DNA of 6,328 bases from Bacteroidota bacterium (lineage in GTDB: Bacteria; Bacteroidota; Bacteroidia; NS11-12g; UBA955). The translations under genes were made by a program, and so were the position numbers. The DNA is taken from the NCBI GenBank assembly GCA_947450015.1, contig CANFUB010000161.1, forward strand, positions 1-6,328. Reading direction: 5' to 3'. Numbering within the stretch: the stretch's first letter is position 1; each line of letters begins with the position of its first letter. Under the pieces are notes generated by a model. That model worked only from the letters and a program-made list of their open reading frames with translations. It did not search any database and had not been told where the DNA came from. Shown here one piece after another: positions 1-5,378 of the stretch.

Positions 1-948
1 AGAACAGATGGCGTAAGGTTTTTTACTTCAACCGTACCATTGCCAGATATTGTATTATGGACCATCCAAGGTGGAAGTATTAGTTCAAGTAATGCAAGAG
101 ATACCACTGAGCCCGTTTTTTACAATACTGCAGGTACCTTTAAAACTTATAGCGTCTCAACATTTACAAGCACTGGTGATATTAGTTATGATACCTTTAC
201 TGTGATTGTTAAGGATTGGCCACCGCCTCCTTTTTATTTTCCTCAAGATACAGGATACTGCCAAGGAACACCATTCTCAATTGCATTATCAGGACCAACT
301 TTTAAATACCTTGAATACCTTTGGAGCACAGGCGAAACAACCCAATCAATCACTGTTAATTCACTTGGCACCGTTACTTTAGATTTAACAATAAGAAGTG
401 ATAGTAGGATATGTTACTCAAGTAAAAACACAGTTAATATTTCTGAATACCCTAGTCCTACTGTTAACTTGGGGAATGATAAAACCATGTGCCAAAACCA
501 GACCTTAGTACTCGATGCAAGAGGAAGTGCTGGCTATAAATATTTGTGGAAACCCAATGGCGAAGTTACCAGAACCATTACCGCCACCTTGCCTGGTATT
601 TATACAGTTGAAGTTACCAATTCAGATAATTGCAAAGCCACCGATGATATTGAGTTGATTGATAGTTGCCCACATATAGTATTTATACCTGATGCAGTAA
701 GTCCCAATGCCGATTTACTCAATGATGTATTTGTAAAAGTTTGGAACTTTACACCCAAAGATTATACGTTTTCTATTTACGACCGCTGGGGTGAACTATT
801 GTTCGAAACCAATGATGTGAATGCCGCATGGAATTGCAAGGTAAATGATGAATTGGTGCAACAAGATATCTACGTTTATAAAATTACGTATGTTGACACA
901 GATAAGAAATACTACGAATTGCGCGGTACTTTCTTTGTTGTCAGGTAA
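1..948 (+). CDS. T9SS type B sorting (gliding motility-associated C-terminal) domain protein, 3' end only
   Basis: This is the last 315 codons of a secreted or surface protein. The frame is open back to base 1, so the true start lies outside the window; the first in-frame TTG (base 40) is not a credible start because the same domain continues upstream of it. From the left there is a PKD-like beta-sandwich (visible residues about 1-75, with FYNTAGTF and a TFTVIVKDWPP ending). Two Ig-like modules follow; the second has the LGNDKTMCQNQTLVLDA opening and the PGIYTVEVTNSDNC closing common in Bacteroidota adhesin-like proteins. Residues about 225-315 form the C-terminal sorting domain (IPDAVSPNADLLNDVF, YDRWGELLFE, DIYVYKITY, GTFFVVR end). 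In this family the domain directs export through the type IX secretion system. What the whole protein does, for example adhesion, cannot be told from this end. It stops one base before the convergent radical SAM gene. Confidence 0.9.
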   Translation, partial: RTDGVRFFTSTVPLPDIVLWTIQGGSISSSNARDTTEPVFYNTAGTFKTYSVSTFTSTGDISYDTFTVIVKDWPPPPFYFPQDTGYCQGTPFSIALSGPTFKYLEYLWSTGETTQSITVNSLGTVTLDLTIRSDSRICYSSKNTVNISEYPSPTVNLGNDKTMCQNQTLVLDARGSAGYKYLWKPNGEVTRTITATLPGIYTVEVTNSDNCKATDDIELIDSCPHIVFIPDAVSPNADLLNDVFVKVWNFTPKDYTFSIYDRWGELLFETNDVNAAWNCKVNDELVQQDIYVYKITYVDTDKKYYELRGTFFVVR

Positions 949-949
949 T

Positions 950-1975
950 TTAATTCTGCCAAACAGAAGTGCCCTCGCTGCAGTTTTTACAGATATCAAT
1001 GTATTGTCTGCCTCTCAAAATCTGAGCCCTAAATTGTTTGTAATTGTCGCTTTGCCAAATGTCATTAAACGACTTTTCTCCCAAATTACCCAATTGGTAA
1101 GTACCATCTTTATCGAAACAACAAGGTACTACTTTGCCATCCCAAGTGATGACACAACTGTGCCACAAACGCCAACAATGGTCTAATAATTTGTTCTTGA
1201 ATTGGTAATTGTCTTCCGCTTTTTTATAGCGACTATAATTTTCGTTTTCGGGAATTAAGTCACTGCCATTTTCGTAGTCGTAAATTTGTGCCGACTTAAT
1301 CGCCAACTCATCGACACCATAGGTTTTGGCCAAGGCTTTGATCTCATTTAATTCATGTTCATTGTGTTTGAAGACGATGAATTGCCAGATGATATGAGGT
1401 GTAGAAGCTTTCATATCCTGCTTCGCTTTTACTAAATTTTTTGTACCCTCTAAGACCTTTTCTAATTGCCCACCAATTCTGTATTTGCCATACGTATCTT
1501 GACTAGTTCCATCAATAGAAATGATTAAACGATCGAGGCCACTCGCTATGGTTTTTTCAGAATTCTCTTCCGTCAAATAATGCGCATTGGTACTCGTGGC
1601 TGTGTAAATTTTATGGCGATTGGCATAACTCACCATCTCTAAAAATTTGGTATTCAAATAAGGTTCGCCTTGAAAATACAAAGTAACATAACCCGTGGTT
1701 GGATGCAACTCATCGATGATGCGCTCGAACACCGGTTGTAATAACATGCCTGTGGGTCGCGAGAAACTGCGCAAACCACTTGGGCATTGCGGACAGCGTA
1801 AATTGCAGGAGGTGGTTGGCTCTACTGAAAATGCGATGGGCTGTCCCCATTGCACTGGCTTCTTTATTATTTTAGAAACATAATAACTGCTAATTACTTT
1901 AGTAGCATTCAGCACCCTTTTATAGGTTAAATTTTTACTTAATAAATTGCGTATGTCTTTGTAGTTTTTATTCAA
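950..1975 (-). CDS. Radical SAM/SPASM domain protein
   Basis: A 341-residue cytoplasmic iron-sulfur enzyme. The radical SAM cluster motif is C57-N-L-R-C61-P-Q-C64 (CX3CX2C), followed by a GEP motif at 103-105 that fits the SAM-binding strand. The C-terminal part is a short SPASM/twitch-type region with C267, C274, C285, C286 and the pair C329/C332, around a TWDGKVVPCC segment and an NDIW helix; it probably holds one auxiliary Fe-S cluster. The substrate is unknown: SPASM proteins modify peptides, proteins or small molecules, and no candidate peptide gene is seen nearby. The start is TTG at 1973-1975. The frame is closed upstream by TGA at 1994-1996, and no in-frame ATG comes before residue 77, beyond the Fe-S motif, so TTG is the best choice. 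It begins 5 nt after the oxidoreductase stop, so the two are almost certainly one operon. The specific function is not recognised. Confidence 0.93.
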   Translation of the reverse strand: MNKNYKDIRNLLSKNLTYKRVLNATKVISSYYVSKIIKKPVQWGQPIAFSVEPTTSCNLRCPQCPSGLRSFSRPTGMLLQPVFERIIDELHPTTGYVTLYFQGEPYLNTKFLEMVSYANRHKIYTATSTNAHYLTEENSEKTIASGLDRLIISIDGTSQDTYGKYRIGGQLEKVLEGTKNLVKAKQDMKASTPHIIWQFIVFKHNEHELNEIKALAKTYGVDELAIKSAQIYDYENGSDLIPENENYSRYKKAEDNYQFKNKLLDHCWRLWHSCVITWDGKVVPCCFDKDGTYQLGNLGEKSFNDIWQSDNYKQFRAQILRGRQYIDICKNCSEGTSVWQN

Positions 1976-1980
1976 TTGTA

Positions 1981-2688
1981 TTAATCGTAAAATTCAACTT
2001 TTATATCTTGTCTGGTATACCCTAATTCTTTGATATTATCTCTAGTTTGCTTCAGCATTTCGGTCCAACCACACAGATAAAACAAGCCATCTTTGGTGGT
2101 TTCCAAAACCTTTAAATAATGTGGATGCACATACCCTGTTAAGCCTTCCCATTGGTCGCGACTCAATACAGGATGGTAAGTAAAATTCGGAAATGTTTTC
2201 GCCAAGTTTTCAAATTCTGTTTTGTATAAAATATCTTCTTTTTTTCTGCAGCCAAAAAACAAATGAATTGGCAAGGTATGTTTTCTTTCAATCAATAATT
2301 CTTTGATCATGCAGCGAAAGGGTGCAACACCCGTACCTGTGCAAATAAAAAATAAATTCTTTTCGATGGGTTCTTCGGGCAAAACAAATCGTCCTTCGGG
2401 CAAAGAAGCCGTTAAGGTATCACCTATTGTTTGTTCGAATAATAAGGGTGTGGCTGCACCATCTTCTTTAAACACCACACAAAGTTCAATACTATAGGCA
2501 TCTATTTGCCCCGCAATTGAATAACTTCTTGTGTCGAATTGATGGTTCAAACCTTCGAATTTTAAAATCACAAATTGCCCAGCTTTAAAATGAATAGGCT
2601 GCTCGTATGTCAACATAAAACGCCTAACAGTTGGCGATTCTTGTATCACATCTTTAATAAGAGCTTTATGAAATTGAAGGTTGTGCAA
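1981..2688 (-). CDS. FAD-binding ferredoxin--NAD(P)H reductase family oxidoreductase
   Basis: A 235-residue flavoprotein of the ferredoxin-NADP reductase fold, with no fused ferredoxin domain. The N-terminal beta-barrel binds FAD: GQF at 37-39 and RSYS at 54-57, the motif that contacts flavin. The C-terminal Rossmann half binds NAD(P)H: GTGVAPFR at 118-125, GCR at 146-148 and YLCG at 204-207. The chain ends in an aromatic-acidic tail (VEFYD). Family members move electrons between NAD(P)H and ferredoxin, flavodoxin or another partner; the partner here is not known. The start is TTG at 2686-2688. A stop codon (TAA) lies two codons upstream and the next in-frame ATG is residue 25, inside the first conserved strand, so TTG is effectively required. 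It is the first gene of an operon with the radical SAM gene 5 nt downstream, suggesting, as inference, that it feeds that enzyme electrons. Confidence 0.9.
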   Translation of the reverse strand: MHNLQFHKALIKDVIQESPTVRRFMLTYEQPIHFKAGQFVILKFEGLNHQFDTRSYSIAGQIDAYSIELCVVFKEDGAATPLLFEQTIGDTLTASLPEGRFVLPEEPIEKNLFFICTGTGVAPFRCMIKELLIERKHTLPIHLFFGCRKKEDILYKTEFENLAKTFPNFTYHPVLSRDQWEGLTGYVHPHYLKVLETTKDGLFYLCGWTEMLKQTRDNIKELGYTRQDIKVEFYD

Positions 2689-2705
2689 TGTTTATTTTTA
2701 TTATA

Positions 2706-2732
2706 CAAAACTACGCAAATGTTGGCAGCAAA
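2706..2732 (-). promoter_or_regulatory. Possible promoter for the oxidoreductase/radical SAM operon
   Basis: On the minus strand TAGTTTTG (2706-2713) matches the Bacteroidota -7 consensus TAnnTTTG. It would give a transcript start about 12 nt before the TTG start. A TTTG at 2729-2732 could be the -33 element, but the 15-nt gap is shorter than the usual 17-23, so the pair is imperfect. The 90-bp gap that holds it (2689-2778) contains no gene that I can see. Confidence 0.35.
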
Positions 2733-2778
2733 GTGGATTGAAAGCCATAGGTTTTAAAAATAGTACTATAGAAACTAG

Positions 2779-3735
2779 TTAGGCCTTGTGTGCTGCGCGC
2801 ATTAATCGATCGTTAATGGCCAATCCCAAACCTTCTGGTGGCACCAAATCAGTGATGATCATATCGCTATCACTTTGATCGAGCAAATGCATCATGCTAA
2901 ACAAATTTTTAGCCGCTTCTTCTAAACTGCCTTTCTCACTCAAATTATAATTGATGATGTGAGCTGGCAAATGAATTTCTCCAAAGCTCAATACACTTAT
3001 TTTTTGATCGGCATATTCTTTAATATGGGCTTCAATATTGTCTACAATTTTAAAAAGCTTATTTGGTGAATAGTGTTTATCTAACTGTCCTGGTGCACTT
3101 GGATTGCTATTCTGACTTACATTCATTACCACTTTTTTACCAATCACAGCTTCAATATGGGCCACATCTAATCCTCCTAATCGCATAATTACAACCTCAT
3201 CGCCCGAACAATCGACAATGGTACTTTCAATACCAACAGCACATTCATCGCCATCTAAAATATAAGGAATCACATGACCCAATTGCGCTTCAACATGCTC
3301 GGCTGTTGTAGGACTGATAAACCCAAAGGGATTGGCACTTGGTGCTACCAATGGAAACTCCAACTGACTCAATAAAGATAGAGTCATAGGATGGTTGGGA
3401 ATTCTTACGGCTACATAATCGCTACCAGCAGTAGCGATGTAAGGAATAATGGGTTTCTTTTTTAACAATAAGGTTAAAGGACCGGGCCAAAAAGCATTGG
3501 CCAATTTCAAAGCTGTTTCGTTAATTGATTCTACATAATTATAGACCTCAAAAATATTCACCACGTGCAAAATTAAAGGATCGAAGAAGGGTCGGTTCTT
3601 GGCTTTAAAAACAGAGACAATGGCATCTTCGTTCAATGCATTGGCCGCCAAACCATATACCGTTTCGGTTGGTATGGCCACTGGCAAGTTCTGTTCTAAA
3701 AGCTCAACCGCATGGTCGATATCGACACCTATCAT
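2779..3735 (-). CDS. tsaC: L-threonylcarbamoyladenylate synthase, long (Sua5-type) form
   Basis: A 318-residue enzyme that makes threonylcarbamoyl-AMP from threonine, bicarbonate and ATP. This is the first step of the universal t6A37 modification of ANN-decoding tRNAs; the product passes to the TsaD complex. The YrdC-like catalytic domain fills residues 1 to about 200: PTETVYGL (22-29), KAKNRP (44-49), FWPGPLT (82-88), PSAN (132-135), GIESTIVD (168-175) and the R185-L-G-G segment. Residues 213-224, SAPGQLDKHYSP, are the conserved linker that closes over the active site. A C-terminal Sua5 domain (about 225-318) follows, so this is the two-domain Sua5 type rather than the short TsaC type. The start is ATG; its A is also the last base of the upstream regulator's TAA stop (TAATG), which implies translational coupling. 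No convincing terminator follows it. Length and motifs look intact. Confidence 0.95.
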   Translation of the reverse strand: MIGVDIDHAVELLEQNLPVAIPTETVYGLAANALNEDAIVSVFKAKNRPFFDPLILHVVNIFEVYNYVESINETALKLANAFWPGPLTLLLKKKPIIPYIATAGSDYVAVRIPNHPMTLSLLSQLEFPLVAPSANPFGFISPTTAEHVEAQLGHVIPYILDGDECAVGIESTIVDCSGDEVVIMRLGGLDVAHIEAVIGKKVVMNVSQNSNPSAPGQLDKHYSPNKLFKIVDNIEAHIKEYADQKISVLSFGEIHLPAHIINYNLSEKGSLEEAAKNLFSMMHLLDQSDSDMIITDLVPPEGLGLAINDRLMRAAHKA

Positions 3736-5090
3736 TAGCTTCTTTTTAGTTTGTACTTTTCAATCTTGTTGTAAAGGTGACTTCTTTGAATGTCTACCTC
3801 AACAGCAGTTTTAGCAACATTCCAATTGTTCTTTTTCAATTTCGATTCTAAGAAAATGGTTTCTGCATAATCTTTAAAATCTTGAAACTTGTCGAACTTG
3901 TCTAACAATACATTTTGCGTTTTAGAAACAGGTGATGAAGGGTTGCTATAAGCAATCACATCTTCTACAGTAATTTTAGCATCCGATAAAATCACCAAAC
4001 GCTCAACCACGTTTCTAAGTTCACGGATATTACCCGTCCAGTTCACATTCTTTAACTCATCGAGTGCGCCCGGTGCGAAATTTTTTCTTACACCAGAATC
4101 TTCACAAATTTCTTTCAAGAATTTTTCGGCAATCACAGGAATATCATCTACCCTTTCGTTCAATGTTGGCACGTGAATCATGATCACACTTAAACGGTGG
4201 TATAAATCTAAACGGAAGGTGCCTTTTTCAACTTCTTCCAATAAATTTTTATTCGTTGCAGCCAACACGCGCACATCTACATTCACAGATTTATCGCCAC
4301 CTACACGTTGCAATACACCTTCTTGAATCACGCGCAATACCTTAGCTTGAGCGGCTAAACTCATGTCGCCTATTTCATCTAAAAACAAAGTACCGCCATG
4401 GGCTTGTTCGAATTTACCAATGCGTTGTTTAATGGCAGTTGTAAAGGCGCCTTTCTCGTGACCGAACAATTCGCTCTCGATTAATTCTGTTGGGATAGCT
4501 GCACAATTCACTTCGATTAAAGGTGAATTCGCTCTATTGCTTTTCTCATGAATCCAACGCGCTACAAGCTCTTTACCTGTTCCGTTTTCACCAGTAATTA
4601 ATACGCGTGCATCGGTAGGTGCTACCTTTTCGATGGTGTCTTTTATTTTGTTAACGGCTGGTGTATCACCAATGATGTCGCGGGTTTTGGTAACCTTACG
4701 TCTCAAAACTTTGGTTTCTACTACCAAATTATTTTTATCAACGGCATTGCGAATGGTAATTAGCAAGCGGTTCAAATCTGGTGGCTTGGCGATAAAATCA
4801 TAAGCACCTTTGCGCACAGCTTCAACAGCAATGTCGATGGTACCATGACCAGATATTAAAATGAAAGGCACTTCAGGGGCCATTTCGATGGCTTTGGCCA
4901 TCACTTCTAAACCATCCATGTTGGGCATTTTGATATCACAAAGTACCACATCGTATCCATTATCGTTTAACAACTCGAGACCCTTTTTTCCGTTCTCGGC
5001 TAAATCAACCTGGTATTGTTCTGCAGTCAATATATTCTGCAGCGCATCTCTGATTGGTTTTTCGTCGTCTATTACTAATATTTTAGGCAT
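3735..5090 (-). CDS. Sigma-54-dependent NtrC-family response regulator
   Basis: A 451-residue, three-domain cytoplasmic transcription activator. The receiver domain (about 1-120) has acidic D8/D9, phospho-acceptor D52, S80 and K102. The AAA+ domain (about 139-375) has Walker A GENGTGKE (167-174), Walker B LFLDE (235-239), sensor I around VRVLAATNK (273-281), arginine-finger region FRLDLYHRL (292-300) and sensor II WTGNIRELRN (351-360). A Fis-type helix-turn-helix follows at about 414-450. Family members are phosphorylated by a histidine kinase and use ATP hydrolysis to open RNA polymerase-sigma-54 promoters. The loop that contacts sigma-54 reads GAFTTA (214-219) rather than the usual GAFTGA. 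The start is ATG with an A/T-rich leader and no Shine-Dalgarno sequence. No kinase gene is adjacent, so its signal and targets are unknown. It overlaps the t6A synthase gene by one base and is divergent from recG. Confidence 0.96.
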   Translation of the reverse strand: MPKILVIDDEKPIRDALQNILTAEQYQVDLAENGKKGLELLNDNGYDVVLCDIKMPNMDGLEVMAKAIEMAPEVPFILISGHGTIDIAVEAVRKGAYDFIAKPPDLNRLLITIRNAVDKNNLVVETKVLRRKVTKTRDIIGDTPAVNKIKDTIEKVAPTDARVLITGENGTGKELVARWIHEKSNRANSPLIEVNCAAIPTELIESELFGHEKGAFTTAIKQRIGKFEQAHGGTLFLDEIGDMSLAAQAKVLRVIQEGVLQRVGGDKSVNVDVRVLAATNKNLLEEVEKGTFRLDLYHRLSVIMIHVPTLNERVDDIPVIAEKFLKEICEDSGVRKNFAPGALDELKNVNWTGNIRELRNVVERLVILSDAKITVEDVIAYSNPSSPVSKTQNVLLDKFDKFQDFKDYAETIFLESKLKKNNWNVAKTAVEVDIQRSHLYNKIEKYKLKRS

Positions 5091-5104
5091 ATTTTAAGTG
5101 TATT

Positions 5105-5134
5105 CAAAAATATACAATTAAGTACTGCTTGAAA
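5105..5134 (-). promoter_or_regulatory. Probable promoter for the response regulator/tsaC pair
   Basis: On the minus strand TATTTTTG (5105-5112) fits the Bacteroidota -7 box TAnnTTTG. TTTC (5131-5134), one base off the -33 TTTG, stands 18 nt upstream of it. Transcription would begin about 10 nt before the ATG at 5090. An imperfect dyad surrounds the -33 position (CTTG 5128-5131 with CAAG 5139-5142; GTAC 5122-5125 with GTAC 5147-5150) and could be an operator; this is inference only. Confidence 0.45.
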
Positions 5135-5162
5135 TGCACAAGTTTTGTACATAGTGAAAGTA

Positions 5163-5190
5163 GTTATTTGTTATTGGTTAATAGTTATTA
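5163..5190 (+). repeat. Short 7-nt tandem array (left arm)
   Basis: Four consecutive 7-nt units begin with GTTA at 5163, 5170, 5177 and 5184 (GTTATTT, GTTATTG, GTTAATA, GTTATTA). They are reverse complements of the TAAC-type units in the right arm, with a 7-nt rather than mainly 8-nt period. Confidence 0.75.
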
Positions 5191-5205
5191 GGAGGAAATT
5201 TTTGA

Positions 5206-5227
5206 ATTTGAAGGATTGACTTCAAAT
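5206..5227 (+). other. Perfect 8-bp hairpin in the centre of the inverted-repeat element
   Basis: ATTTGAAG (5206-5213) and CTTCAAAT (5220-5227) are exact reverse complements around a 6-nt loop, GATTGA. No T-run follows on either strand, so it does not look like an intrinsic terminator. It lies between the inner GAGG/CCTC boundaries of the larger element. Confidence 0.6.
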
Positions 5228-5252
5228 AAAAGCCAACACTGTACATCCTCAA

Positions 5253-5338
5253 TAACTTAATAACCTAATAACTCAATAACCTAATAACCTAATAACCCTA
5301 TAACAAATAACTTAATAACTCATTAACCAATAACTTTC
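5253..5338 (+). repeat. Degenerate octamer tandem array, 11 units (right arm)
   Basis: TAAC recurs at 5253, 5261, 5269, 5277, 5285, 5293, 5301, 5308, 5316, 5324 and 5331, so the spacing is 8 nt except for two 7-nt steps. The consensus unit is TAACCTAA, with variation confined to the last four bases. Because 8 is not a multiple of 3, TAA stops fall in every plus-strand frame. The complement also carries repeated TAG and TAA. Confidence 0.85.
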
Positions 5339-5365
5339 ACCAACGACATTTTCTCTATAGATTTG
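5335..5365 (+). promoter_or_regulatory. Probable recG promoter overlapping the repeat end
   Basis: TAGATTTG (5358-5365) fits the -7 consensus TAnnTTTG. TTTC (5335-5338), a near match to the -33 TTTG, is exactly 19 nt upstream and is also part of the terminal CTTTCAC of the inverted-repeat element. Transcription would start only about 8 nt before the TTG start codon. Confidence 0.45.
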
Positions 5366-5378
5366 TTACCTTAATCAA

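Larger units (their letters stand above)
5154..5340. repeat. Nested asymmetric inverted-repeat element between regulator and recG
   Basis: The 187-bp element starts with GTGAAAG (5154-5160) and ends with the exact reverse complement CTTTCAC (5334-5340). Inside each end lies an array of TAAC/GTTA units, then GAGG on the left (5192-5195) and CCTC on the right (5247-5250), again reverse complements. The left arm is 42 nt and the right arm 94 nt. Perfect arm-to-arm matches include 13 bp (5170-5182 with 5322-5334) and, in another register, 12 bp (5162-5173 with 5301-5312). A separate hairpin sits in the 51-nt centre. The simplest reading is a palindromic intergenic repeat whose right arm has grown. 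It has no coding capacity; TAA or TAG stops recur on both strands. It could be a MITE-like or REP-like unit, but no target-site duplication is evident. Confidence 0.7.

Noticed and set aside
954..968. Small hairpin TTCTG/CAGAA as a terminator for the convergent genes
   Set aside because: It has only five base pairs, lies inside the radical SAM coding end, and no T-run follows on the plus strand.
845..1186. A plus-strand open frame of 113 codons crossing the convergent junction
   Set aside because: It overlaps the sorting domain in another frame and the antisense of the radical SAM C-terminus, with no protein-like features of its own.
2756..2769. Palindrome ATAGTACTAT followed by T5 after tsaC as an intrinsic terminator
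   Set aside because: Once a loop is allowed, only about three A/T-rich pairs remain; too weak to call.
3333..3350. TGGCACTTGGTGCT as a sigma-54 promoter
   Set aside because: The GG-to-GC spacing is two bases short, and it lies within the tsaC coding region.
5154..5340. CRISPR array
   Set aside because: The units are 7-8 nt and contiguous with no spacers, and there are no cas genes.
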